Of a DNA stretch of 64,000 bases, positions 34,615 to 42,572 are shown piece after piece. This stretch comes from Desulfohalovibrio reitneri (GTDB lineage: Bacteria > Desulfobacterota > Desulfovibrionia > Desulfovibrionales > Desulfovibrionaceae), in contig NZ_JOMJ01000003.1 of NCBI RefSeq assembly GCF_000711295.1, forward strand, positions 323,001 through 387,000. Reading direction: 5' to 3'. The stretch's first letter is position 1. Every line of letters starts with the position of its first letter. Under the pieces are notes generated by a model, which was not told where the DNA came from, ran no database searches, and worked only from the letters and a program-made list of their open reading frames with translations. Both the position numbers and the translations under genes were made by a program.

Positions 34615-34791
34615 TCAGGACTCGTCGTCGTCGCGGTCCTCGTCCCGCTTCTTCTCCTCCACCATGCGGTCTCCGCAGCTGGGGCACCGCTCACGGTGCT
34701 CCTGGCTGTCGTGGCGCTTGCCGCAGGTGGGGCAGACCTTGGTGGCCAGCTTGCGGACGAGGTTGATCATGTTGAAAAAGAGGGGGTTCAT
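34615..34791 (-). CDS. Small zinc-ribbon protein, 58 aa
   Basis: ATG 34791 overlaps the stop of the antiporter gene (ATGA at 34788-34791), so it is translationally coupled. Two CxxC knuckles, CPTCGKRH near 20-27 and CPSCGDRM near 36-43, form a zinc ribbon. The tail is strongly acidic (RDEDRDDDES). The N terminus MNPLFFNMINLVRKLATK is amphipathic and could touch the membrane. It is too short to be noticed by many gene callers. A role with the antiporter is suggested by the overlap only. Confidence 0.75.
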   Translation of the reverse strand: MNPLFFNMINLVRKLATKVCPTCGKRHDSQEHRERCPSCGDRMVEEKKRDEDRDDDES

Positions 34792-36764
34792 GCCGTCTCC
34801 GGGGAGGCGAAAAGGTTGCGTCGGGCCTGGCGCACCTGCTCCGGTTCACCCGCCAGAAGGAGCAGGTCGCCCACCTCCACCAGGTCGTTGGCCCCCGGCG
34901 TGAGCCGGACGTTCTGTCCTTGCTTGCGTATGGCCAAGATGGATACGGAATGCTCCTTGCGCAAGGCCAGCTCGCCAAGGGTTTTGCCTTCCGCCCCGGC
35001 GCCCGGTTCCACCCGCACGTGCGCCACCTTCATGTCCGGCAATCTGGTTTCCACCAACTCCGGGCGCACCGTGGGGCGGGCCATGGCGTCCCCGGCGCGC
35101 AACTCCTCCAGGAACCCGTCGATTTCCCGCTCCGGCACCAGCCAGGTGCGCAGCATCCGGGCCACCATCTCCACCGAGGCCTCCATCTCGGAGGTTACCA
35201 CGTCGTCCGCGCCCATGTCGCGGAATTCCTTGAGATCGGTGAGAAAGGTGGAGCGCACCAGGATGCGCACACGCGGGTTGAGGCGGCGCACTTGGTCGAC
35301 GGCCCTGCGGGATGCCACCGGGTCGGACACGGCCACGGCCACCATGCGGGCGTTCTCGATCCCCGCCTCCTCCAGGATGTGGGAGGAGGTGGCGTCGCCG
35401 AAGGAGATGGGCTCGCCGTGGGAGGCCTCGGTGCGCACGGTGTCCGGATTGCCCTCGATGATCCAGTAGGGCACCCGCCAAGCCTTGGCCGCCTGCACCA
35501 CGTGGCGGCCGGTGGGGCCGAAGCCGATGACCACCAGATGGTCGCGCAACTCTTTGTGCCCGCCCGTGTGGGGGCGTCCGGGAGCGGGCAGGTGCAGTCG
35601 GCTGGTGGCCCTGGCCACCCGCGACCCGGCGGCCAGCACAAAGGGCGTGGCCACCATGGTCAGCACGGCCGCAGCCAGGAAAAGCTGGTATTCCCGCTGG
35701 GGCAGAAGCCCCACCGCCTCGCCCTGCCTGGCCAGCACAAAGGAGAACTCCCCTACCTGGAAGAGGGCGAAGCCTGTCAGCAGGCTGGCCGCCAGTGGGA
35801 GGCCCGCCAGCCGTCCCGCCCCGGCCGCCAGGGTGAACTTGAGCACCCCCAGCCCCAGAGCCAGCCCCAGCACCAGCCAGGGGTTGGAGAGGACAAAGCC
35901 CACGTCCAGCAGCATGCCCATGGAGACGAAGAAGAAGCTCAGGAACACGTCGTGGAAGGGCAAAATGGAGGCCGCGGCTTGGTGGCTGTACTCCGACTCG
36001 GATATGGTCAGCCCGGCCAGGAAGGCCCCAAGGGCGAAGGACATGCCCAGGGCGTTGGACAGCGCGGCCACGCCCAGGCAGATGCCCACGATGGCCAGCA
36101 GAAAGGTCTCGTTGGAGCGGGTGCGGGCCACCTGGTGCAGGAGCCAGGGCACGGCGGTGTTGGTCAGCACCAGCACGCCGCCCACCAGCAGCCCCGCCTT
36201 GCCCACCATCACCGCCAGGTCCCACATGGGGCTGCCGCCGCCTTGCCCGGCCAGAAGCGGAATCAGCAGCATCATGGGCACCACGGCGATGTCCTGGAAG
36301 ATGAGTATGGCCAGGCAGGCGTTTCCGTGGGGCGCGTCTATCTCGCCTCGGTCCTTGAGCAGCTTGAGCACGATGGCGGTGGAGGACAGGGCGGTGATGA
36401 AACCGATAAAGACGGCCCCGGGCAACTCCCGTCCCGCCAGCAACAGGGCCAGCAGGGCGGCCGCTCCCAGGGTGAGCAGCACCTGCCCGCCGCCACCGGC
36501 CAGGGCCAGCCGCTTGATGGAGCCCAGCCGCTTGACCGAGAACTCCAGGCCGATGACGAAGAGCAGGAGGATGACGCCGATTTCGGCAAGGATTTCGATG
36601 TCGTGGGCGGAGTGGACCACCTCCAGCCCGTGCGGGCCCATGGCCACGCCCGTCAGCAGAAAGCCAACGCTGGCGGGCAGGCGCAGCCGGTGGCAGAGAA
36701 AGACCATCCCCGCCGAGACGCACAGGACCAGGATTATGGCGTCGAGCAGCGGCGGCGCGTGCAT
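34788..36764 (-). CDS. CPA2-family monovalent cation:proton antiporter with TrkA-N and TrkA-C domains
   Basis: 658 aa. Residues 1-385 hold about twelve membrane segments with the Na_H_Exchanger fold (SVGFLLTGVAMGPHGLEVVH near 32, VILLLFVIGLEFSVKRL near 68, SSTAIVLKLLKDRGE near 130). Residues 405-520 form a RCK/TrkA-N Rossmann domain with VVIGFGPTGRHVVQAAKAW. A TrkA-C domain follows near 570-650. KefB/YbaL-type proteins export K+ or Na+ in exchange for H+ under nucleotide control. It is three bases after the octaheme cytochrome stop, in one operon. Confidence 0.93.
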   Translation of the reverse strand: MHAPPLLDAIILVLCVSAGMVFLCHRLRLPASVGFLLTGVAMGPHGLEVVHSAHDIEILAEIGVILLLFVIGLEFSVKRLGSIKRLALAGGGGQVLLTLGAAALLALLLAGRELPGAVFIGFITALSSTAIVLKLLKDRGEIDAPHGNACLAILIFQDIAVVPMMLLIPLLAGQGGGSPMWDLAVMVGKAGLLVGGVLVLTNTAVPWLLHQVARTRSNETFLLAIVGICLGVAALSNALGMSFALGAFLAGLTISESEYSHQAAASILPFHDVFLSFFFVSMGMLLDVGFVLSNPWLVLGLALGLGVLKFTLAAGAGRLAGLPLAASLLTGFALFQVGEFSFVLARQGEAVGLLPQREYQLFLAAAVLTMVATPFVLAAGSRVARATSRLHLPAPGRPHTGGHKELRDHLVVIGFGPTGRHVVQAAKAWRVPYWIIEGNPDTVRTEASHGEPISFGDATSSHILEEAGIENARMVAVAVSDPVASRRAVDQVRRLNPRVRILVRSTFLTDLKEFRDMGADDVVTSEMEASVEMVARMLRTWLVPEREIDGFLEELRAGDAMARPTVRPELVETRLPDMKVAHVRVEPGAGAEGKTLGELALRKEHSVSILAIRKQGQNVRLTPGANDLVEVGDLLLLAGEPEQVRQARRNLFASPETA

Positions 36765-36767
36765 ACC

Positions 36768-38267
36768 CTATTCGCGCTCCACTCCGGTCCGCAGGTCGCG
36801 CCAGTCCTCAAGCTGGCGGATGGTGCGCATGAGCTGGTAGCGGCCGTCGGCGAAGACGCCGTAGTCACCGCCCCCGGCCATGGCCGAGGAAAAGCGCACC
36901 GTATTTGCGTAGAACAGCCACGTGGTGCTCCAGGTGCGCTCGATGTATTCGTCGAAGATGGAGTCGCCCTGGGCGAGGCCCTTGGCCAGTCCGTCCTCCC
37001 AGATGGACTGCATGATCCGCGTGCCCGCCAGTGTGGTCTGGTTGGTCTCCTGGATGACCTGCTCGAAGTTGTCCCAGTGGCCGTCCACCCATGCCTCGCC
37101 GTGGCAGGAGCGGCAGACCGCCTGCATGGTTTCCCGCCGCTCGTCCATGGTCTCCTTGTCGATGAGGAACTCGGAGGCGGGTTCGTTGTCCAGTGTCGTG
37201 GGCAAGGGCAGCCCGTTGGCGTTTTTAATGGTGTGGGTGGTGGGCTCCTTGGGCTGGGGGTGGGCGTAGGGCAGCCCGAAGATGCGCCAGGGCAGGCGGT
37301 CGCTGACCGCGTGGGTTCGCTCGGCCACCACCTCGCCCTCGGGAGTCGTTACCAGGGAGATGTGACAGGTGGCGCAGGTGGGGGCGGTGAAGTCCTTGCC
37401 CACGGTCCATGGCACATTGGAGAAGTTCCAGCGCTTCTTCCCGATTCCCTCGTAGATGTTGCCGTGCTTGGAGGCGGAATAGACCTTGTAGGCCGGCACG
37501 TCCGGGCCGTTATGGCACTCCTTGCAGGTGGCCGGGGAGCGGGCCTGCTCAATGGCGAAGGTGTGGCGGGTGTGGCAGGCCGCGCAGGATCCCTTGGAGC
37601 CGTCGAGGTTGACGCGGCCCACTCCGTTGTTGGGCCAGCCCTTGATGACCGGAAAGTCCATGGGGCCGTACATGGTGTCGCGCGTTTTGGTGCCGGTCAC
37701 TTCCAGCTCGGTGCCGTGGCAGTAGAAGCAGGCGTCCGCGTTGGCCGCGTGGCTGGGTTCGGCCTGCACCATCTCGCCCTGATCGTTGCGCGAAGGCACG
37801 CCGTTGATGGTTCGCACCAAGTCGGTGAAGACCGGGTTTTTCGTAAGGTTGGCCCGGGCGTGGGCCATGATGTTGTCGCTGTACTGCTCCCGCTCGGTGG
37901 CGTGGCAGGTGGCGCAGTCGTCCGGGCTGGTGGCGATGTGTACCTGGTAGCCCATGTGGTCGAAGGTGTCGGCGTGGGCGTCGTGCCGGATAGTGTGGCA
38001 TTCGGCGCAGCCCACTGCCGTGCCCCGCAATTCCTCGGGCACGTCCTCGCTGGACACCTTGCGGGCGTTTCCTTCCACTTGCATCGCCTCGCCCGGGGTC
38101 ACGGCCCGGTGGCGGGAGGAACGCCATCCTTCAACGATGCCCGGGTGCAGGGTCTCGTGGCAGGACAGGCAGTCCTGGGTGGCGCTGGACAGGGAAGGCG
38201 CGTCGGCGGACTGGGCGGACGCGGGCATAACGAGAAAAGCAAGCAGGAAAAATGGAAGAAATCGCAT
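36768..38267 (-). CDS. Octaheme c-type cytochrome, hydroxylamine oxidoreductase (HAO) family
   Basis: 499 aa with a signal peptide (MRFLPFFLLAFLVMPASA). Eight CxxCH heme sites are visible: CLSCH, CAECH, CATCH, CFYCH, CAACH, CKECH, CATCH, CRSCH. After the last heme comes a helical tail with TWLFYANTVRFSSAMAGGGDY near 448-468, typical of the HAO fold. The periplasmic family includes hydroxylamine oxidation with P460 and the reductive epsilon-type enzymes acting on nitrite or hydroxylamine. Whether a P460 cross-linking tyrosine is present cannot be judged without an alignment; in an anaerobe a reductive role is more likely. Confidence 0.88.
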   Translation of the reverse strand: MRFLPFFLLAFLVMPASAQSADAPSLSSATQDCLSCHETLHPGIVEGWRSSRHRAVTPGEAMQVEGNARKVSSEDVPEELRGTAVGCAECHTIRHDAHADTFDHMGYQVHIATSPDDCATCHATEREQYSDNIMAHARANLTKNPVFTDLVRTINGVPSRNDQGEMVQAEPSHAANADACFYCHGTELEVTGTKTRDTMYGPMDFPVIKGWPNNGVGRVNLDGSKGSCAACHTRHTFAIEQARSPATCKECHNGPDVPAYKVYSASKHGNIYEGIGKKRWNFSNVPWTVGKDFTAPTCATCHISLVTTPEGEVVAERTHAVSDRLPWRIFGLPYAHPQPKEPTTHTIKNANGLPLPTTLDNEPASEFLIDKETMDERRETMQAVCRSCHGEAWVDGHWDNFEQVIQETNQTTLAGTRIMQSIWEDGLAKGLAQGDSIFDEYIERTWSTTWLFYANTVRFSSAMAGGGDYGVFADGRYQLMRTIRQLEDWRDLRTGVERE

Positions 38268-38316
38268 GGTCGGTCCGGGGTGGTTTGCCCACGCGGGGCG
38301 TTACGGTACAGATATA

Positions 38317-38345
38317 TATATGACCTGCGAAACGGATGATGTCCA
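38317..38345 (-). promoter_or_regulatory. Candidate promoter of the octaheme cytochrome operon
   Basis: On the minus strand TGGACA (one mismatch to TTGACA) is followed after 17 bases by CATATA, inside the run ATATATATA that also allows TATATA at 19 bases. It lies about 50 bases upstream of the cytochrome start. The AT run is the only one in this gap. Confidence 0.45.
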
Positions 38346-38440
38346 GGGGAACCGGGGCGGATGCCCTCGGAGGCTGAGAGGAAGGGGGGCGAAGCGCCGT
38401 CCCCGCTCATGCGGCGGGGACGCGCAGGTCGCGTGGGCCG

Positions 38441-38632
38441 CTACAGGTCCAGCAGCTTTGCCACGCGGTCCGGATCGATGGGGTCGTGGGCTTGATCCAG
38501 GCCGTTTTCCCGGGGGTGCCCGGGCTGCTCTTCCCGGTTGTCGCGCAGGGCTTTGACCAGACGTGCGGGCGCGGGGCCCTGGCGGCGCACGCAGGGGATG
38601 TCGGGCTGGTGGTCGAGTGGACGGGCGCTCAT
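38441..38632 (-). CDS. Small hypothetical protein, 63 aa
   Basis: ATG 38632 has GGAGGT 8 bases upstream, a stronger site than most nearby genes. The product is hydrophilic, rich in proline, arginine and aspartate, with HQPDIPCVRR near 8-17 and a DPIDPDRVAKLLDL C terminus. No membrane segment or family is evident. It lies downstream of the ComFB gene on the same strand but behind a terminator, so it may have its own promoter in the AT-rich stretch at 38695-38730. Confidence 0.6.
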   Translation of the reverse strand: MSARPLDHQPDIPCVRRQGPAPARLVKALRDNREEQPGHPRENGLDQAHDPIDPDRVAKLLDL

Positions 38633-38725
38633 GGGATATACCTCCGCTGGGATGTTCGTTCCGGGGTGCGAACTCCCATGCAGGATCGGAGCCGAGTGAA
38701 AAAAAGTTATACATTATGGTATCAT

Positions 38726-38778
38726 AAAAAAACAGCCAAGGGCGGTCAGCAAACCCTTCCCTAGTCCGCCGGCTGTTT
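38726..38778 (-). terminator. Intrinsic terminator of the comFB-like gene
   Basis: AAACAGCC (38730-38737) pairs with GGCTGTTT (38771-38778), with an inner GGCGG/CCGCC stem. In the leftward direction it is followed by a run of seven T residues. The hairpin overlaps the last codons of the comFB-like gene. Confidence 0.7.
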
Positions 38779-39063
38779 CTGGCCGTGTTTGGGGTGTTTG
38801 CGCACTTGCGTCGCGGCCCGCCGCAACTCGTCGAGAATGTCCTCATCGTCCACCGGCTCCCGCAACACGATGCTGCCGGTCTGCACGTAGCGCGGCCTGA
38901 GGTTGTTCAGGCAGAGGGCATAGATATCCTCCACGTCGAGCGGGTCCGGCGCGTCGCCCAAAACCTCGCGGATGACACCGGGCATGAGCCGGGCCACGCG
39001 CTGTTCGTTTTTGTTGCGCACCTTGGACACGCACTTGCCGCAGAGCAACTCGATGTCTTCCAT
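38761..39063 (-). CDS. ComFB-family protein, probable cyclic-dinucleotide receptor
   Basis: 100 aa from ATG 39063 with GGAGG upstream. MEDIELLCGKCVSKVRNKNEQRV opens the late-competence ComFB fold. DVEDIYALCLNNLRPRYVQTGSIVL near 43-67 is the family block, and the first half has two zinc-type cysteines (CGKC). ComFB proteins were recently shown to bind c-di-AMP and c-di-GMP. It is divergent from a diadenylate-cyclase-like gene with 119 bases between, which would let the messenger maker and reader be regulated together (inference). Confidence 0.85.
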   Translation of the reverse strand: MEDIELLCGKCVSKVRNKNEQRVARLMPGVIREVLGDAPDPLDVEDIYALCLNNLRPRYVQTGSIVLREPVDDEDILDELRRAATQVRKHPKHGQKQPAD

Positions 39064-39182
39064 GGCTCGTTCCTCCATGCATCCCCATACCGCACATGGC
39101 GGTCCGGGCAAAGGGAAATGCGCCGGGGAACGGCTTGTCCACAGAGCGCAATTGGGCAATACTGCGGCCCGCGAGGCACACC

Positions 39183-40625
39183 ATGACCGGAACCTCTTTC
39201 GTCAATCTCTGCATCTTCCACATTCTGGACGGCCTGTCCGACGGGCTGTCCCATTTCTCGCAACCCAGCCGCGCCGCCCTGGTCTACGCCGTGTCCCCGG
39301 ACGACCACCCCCGGGTCTACGATCCCCAGAACCTGCTGGCCGGGCACGAGCGGAAGCTCAAGGAACTCTACCTTGACTCGGACGAGTGGCGGGAGACCGC
39401 CAGGGCCATGACTTCGGCTCGCCGCACCGAGATGGTCCCCCGCGAGCCGCTGTCCCTGTCCGGACTCATCGCCTTCGGCGGCGCCTCCCCGGCCATCGCC
39501 CACCAGATGTGGTTCACCGAGCACCACCCGGACATGTGTTCCGTGGGGCCCACCCGGCGCTGGCTGGAGCACGCCGCCAGGCTGCTGGCCCAGGACCTGG
39601 CCACGGACAACGTTATGTGCCTGGGCACCTCGGGGCACCTGCTGCAGGGCTACACACCCCACGCCGTGCGCGACCACATTGTGGACGAGCGCAATATGCG
39701 CATGGGCTGGGACACCCAGCTGCGCATCTACCCCACCCTGGACGCGGTGCTGAACATTTCCAAGACGGTGGAGGAGGGGAAGTGGCCTCGGGGCAGACTC
39801 CTCTTCGTGGAGCCGGAACTGATGGGAACCATGGAGTTTCTGGCACGTTTCCCGAGGATGGAGGAGCCGGAGTTGGCCAACTCCAAGCATGTGCGCAAGA
39901 TGCTGACCTCTGTGGAGGACAACCCCGCCCTGGCATTGGTTTCCGACGGCAAGCGCATCATGGGCGTGGCCGGGGACGAGCCGCCGCCGGGGAGCTTGAT
40001 CGCGGACTTCCGTGGGAACCACGGCTTTTTGCTGCTGGACGGCGAACCTGTGTGCAGCTTCTCTGACGGGTCCTTCCAATCCACCACCCGCAAGGCCAAG
40101 ATGGTGCAACTGGAGGAGATTCTGCTGGAATCGGACCTGGATCCCTCCACCTCCAACGAGTTGTTCAAGATCGTGGCCGGAATCGTGCACGCAGCCCAGG
40201 ACCGGGGGCACGGCACCACCGTGGTGGTGGATCTGGGCGGGGCCTCCACACCTATGACCGGCCACCATCTCACCGAGCCGCTGGACCTGGGGCAGCCTCA
40301 CGCGCGCTACCTCGCCAGTTCCCTGGCCCGCGTGGACGGCGCGCTGCACATCGGCCGCGACCTGCGGCTGCACGGCTTCGCCTGCCTGCTGGACGGCGCC
40401 AGCGTGCCGGGCGAAAGCCGGGCGCGTGGGGCGCGCTACAACTCCGCCCTGCGCTTCACGCAGATGCATCAGGACATGGTGGTCGTCGTGGTGTCGTCGG
40501 ACAGGCCGGTGTCCATCCTGCAGGGCGGGGTGGAGCTGACGGCCAGGTGCGCCTGGAAACCCCTCTCCAGCCTGCTGGCCCCGCCGCCGCGCCTGGACGC
40601 TTGGCTGCGCCAGGCGGGATTCTAG
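39183..40625 (+). CDS. Diadenylate-cyclase-like (DisA_N/DAC) protein with large N-terminal domain and variant RHR motif
   Basis: 480 aa from ATG 39183 (GAGG upstream). The last 150 residues match the DAC fold of c-di-AMP synthases: VVVDLGGAS near 349-357, then VDGALHIGRDLRLHGFACLL with the DGA motif at 385-387. ARGARYNSALRF follows with RYN at 418-420 where DisA has RHR, and finally VVVVVSSDRPVSIL. The distance from D to R is 33 residues, as I recall for DisA. The N-terminal 320 residues are a distinct domain, perhaps a sensor, with no membrane segment. Catalysis is uncertain because of the RYN variant. Confidence 0.8.
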   Translation: MTGTSFVNLCIFHILDGLSDGLSHFSQPSRAALVYAVSPDDHPRVYDPQNLLAGHERKLKELYLDSDEWRETARAMTSARRTEMVPREPLSLSGLIAFGGASPAIAHQMWFTEHHPDMCSVGPTRRWLEHAARLLAQDLATDNVMCLGTSGHLLQGYTPHAVRDHIVDERNMRMGWDTQLRIYPTLDAVLNISKTVEEGKWPRGRLLFVEPELMGTMEFLARFPRMEEPELANSKHVRKMLTSVEDNPALALVSDGKRIMGVAGDEPPPGSLIADFRGNHGFLLLDGEPVCSFSDGSFQSTTRKAKMVQLEEILLESDLDPSTSNELFKIVAGIVHAAQDRGHGTTVVVDLGGASTPMTGHHLTEPLDLGQPHARYLASSLARVDGALHIGRDLRLHGFACLLDGASVPGESRARGARYNSALRFTQMHQDMVVVVVSSDRPVSILQGGVELTARCAWKPLSSLLAPPPRLDAWLRQAGF

Positions 40626-40647
40626 GGGCGTCGGAAAAACGACGCCC
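40626..40647. terminator. Hairpin between convergent genes
   Basis: GGGCGTCG and CGACGCCC form a perfect 8-bp stem around a GAAAAA loop, immediately after the DAC-like gene and 29 bases beyond the stop of the lysozyme-like gene. No strong T-run follows on either side, so termination efficiency is uncertain. Confidence 0.55.
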
Positions 40648-40675
40648 GCGCGCAGGACGGGTCGGCCTTTCAGGC

Positions 40676-41725
40676 TTACCCGAGCATGGAGTCGCCCGAG
40701 AGCATGGCCAGGGCCATGTTCCGTTCGCTGGCGAAGCGGTTCCGCACCGCCTCCTGAACCCGCTCGGTGGAACCGCCGAACTGTCCGGAACGGATCTCGT
40801 AGACCTTGTCGATGAGGGAGCGGACCAGGTTGCCGTCCAGCCCGCCGGAGTCCAGCCCGCCCAGGGACTCCAGGGCGCGGTTGAAGATGGATTGCGCTCC
40901 GCCCGCGCCGTGCTGCACCGAGGTGGAAAAGAGCACCTCGCGCAGGGCTTCGGGGAGTTGTGATTCCTTCAGCCCGCTCAGGCCGAGGTTTTCCAGCACG
41001 CCCTCCAGGGCGGGCCGGTAGTGGGAGTCGCCCACAAAGGCTCGCTGCAGCTCGGCGAACCGCTCGGGCAGGTCCTGGGCCAGCTCCCGCCAGGCGTCGG
41101 GCATGGCTCCTTGGGTGGAGCCGGTGTTCCCCTCGCCCGCGCCCTCCAGCCGGGAGGCCAGTTCCGGCGCCTGCTGGCGCAGAAAGCCGATGAAGTCCTC
41201 AAGCGTGCCCTGTCTGGAGGAAAGCTGGAAGATGCCGTAGGAGGTGCCTCCCATGCGGTCCCAGCCGATGCGGCCCGGGTCGCCCCCGGACTCGAACAGG
41301 GTGGCCAGCCTGCCGGGAATGTCCTGCTTCCCCGTCTCCTCGCCGGTTTGTTCGGCGGATTGGGCCGCGTTGTCCGCAGATAGCGCGTGTTCGGCCGGGT
41401 TCGTCCCGTCTTGCGTGGACTGCTTCGGCTGGTTCTCGGCCTGGTGTGACTCCTGCAGCTTGGTCAGGGTGGCCAGCATGTCCATGCGCATGGAGGAGCC
41501 CATGTCCTGCGGAGAGAAGGGGGTGCCCGAGGCGGCCGTGCCGCCTCCTTCCTGGGCCATGGACTGCTCCAGGAACCGGTTGGCCATGGAAAGTTCCATG
41601 TTGGCCTGCACCGACTGCAGCGTGGCGCCGAAGTCCGCTTGAGGCGACTGGCGTCGGTTTTCCGGCAGTTCGACGGCGTGGTCGAAATGGTTGATTTGCG
41701 TGGCTTTCAGGGGGATGTGGCTCAT
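40676..41725 (-). CDS. Putative peptidoglycan hydrolase (lysozyme/chitosanase-like C-terminal domain)
   Basis: 349 aa. The first 140 residues are low-complexity, methionine- and glutamine-rich and look disordered. From about residue 145 a globular domain begins with LFESGGDPGRIGWDRMGGTSYGIFQLSS, which has the E plus GGTSYG(I)FQ pattern of lysozyme-like and chitosanase-like folds, the glutamate being a candidate catalytic acid. No signal peptide is evident, so export would need a dedicated pathway. The gene may serve flagellar or secretion machinery or cell-wall remodelling; this is inference. Confidence 0.65.
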   Translation of the reverse strand: MSHIPLKATQINHFDHAVELPENRRQSPQADFGATLQSVQANMELSMANRFLEQSMAQEGGGTAASGTPFSPQDMGSSMRMDMLATLTKLQESHQAENQPKQSTQDGTNPAEHALSADNAAQSAEQTGEETGKQDIPGRLATLFESGGDPGRIGWDRMGGTSYGIFQLSSRQGTLEDFIGFLRQQAPELASRLEGAGEGNTGSTQGAMPDAWRELAQDLPERFAELQRAFVGDSHYRPALEGVLENLGLSGLKESQLPEALREVLFSTSVQHGAGGAQSIFNRALESLGGLDSGGLDGNLVRSLIDKVYEIRSGQFGGSTERVQEAVRNRFASERNMALAMLSGDSMLG

Positions 41726-41768
41726 GCTTCACTCCGCTTGGGGCAGGAGGAAGCAAAGAGCGTGCCGC

Positions 41769-42494
41769 TTACTCCGAGGCCGCGCGGAGGGCGCGCATCA
41801 GCGGGCGGGCGGACCCGGGCACGGCCGCGCCGTGGCCCAGCGCCACTCCGCGCATGGTGGCGTTGTCCCCATAGGACTGGCGAACACCGCTGCGGGAGGC
41901 CGTGATCAGCTGCGTCTTGACCTGCGCGCCCAGCTCGTATCCGGTGGCGTCGGTGAAGAGCACCACCCCGCCCAGGGCCTCGCTCAGGGCCACCTGGTCG
42001 CGGGCCATCTCCTCGCCGCTCACCTGACGCACGTCAGCTCCCAGGTCCATGGAGTTTTCCACCAGTCCGTCCAGGGTGTCGTCGTCCATGACGAGATAGA
42101 GCAGGGATGTCTTGCTGAACCCGGCTTGCACGCCCGCGCCCAGCCAGGTGAGCTTGTAGAATACCGGCGGGCCGAAGCCGCCGTCCACCCCGACTCGCGC
42201 CGTGAGTACACCCCGGCCCGAGCCGCCTTGGAAAACGATGCCCGCGCCGGTGACTTCCGGGAATACCATCACGGCGCGCGCGTTGGGCAGCAGTTCGGCC
42301 AGGGCGGCGTTTTCCGGCTTGGCCGCCAGCCGTTCCACGGCCAGTGCGGATTGCTCCAGCACGTCGGCCAGATGCGGCGGAATCTCCGGCTCGGGCGGCG
42401 GGGTTCCGGAGTTCTTGGCGGAGCAGGCGGCCAGGAGAAGGACCGCCAGCAACAGCGGCAGCGGCGAGCGGATTCGACGCGGAATTATGATCAT
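41769..42494 (-). CDS. SYLF-domain (Ysc84/DUF500) lipoprotein
   Basis: 241 aa. The signal peptide ends in a lipobox (LLLAVLLLAAC, cysteine near residue 24). The mature part has LPNARAVMVFPEVTGAGIVFQGGSGRGVL near 68-96 and a long SYLF domain with LGAGVQAGFSKTSLLYLVMDD near 113-133 and LITASRSGVRQSYGDNATMRG. SYLF proteins bind lipids or membranes. It is likely anchored in the inner or outer membrane by its lipid. Divergent from the heme oxygenase gene. Confidence 0.88.
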   Translation of the reverse strand: MIIIPRRIRSPLPLLLAVLLLAACSAKNSGTPPPEPEIPPHLADVLEQSALAVERLAAKPENAALAELLPNARAVMVFPEVTGAGIVFQGGSGRGVLTARVGVDGGFGPPVFYKLTWLGAGVQAGFSKTSLLYLVMDDDTLDGLVENSMDLGADVRQVSGEEMARDQVALSEALGGVVLFTDATGYELGAQVKTQLITASRSGVRQSYGDNATMRGVALGHGAAVPGSARPLMRALRAASE

Positions 42495-42572
42495 GACTGC
42501 ATACTACAGCCTGCGGCCGGACAGGGAAAGAGCCTCGTATACACCAACGGTTGATTCAGGTAGGGAAGGGCA

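Noticed and set aside
34920-38339. Open frame of 1139 codons on the + strand opposite the antiporter and octaheme cytochrome genes
   Set aside because: Composition (His, Gly, Gln, Val rich) is that of an antisense shadow of GC-rich genes; both genes on the other strand have clear family motifs.
38398-38420. GTCCCCGC/GCGGGGAC hairpin as terminator for the 63-aa gene
   Set aside because: Eight-base stem without a T-run; possible but not supported well enough to call.
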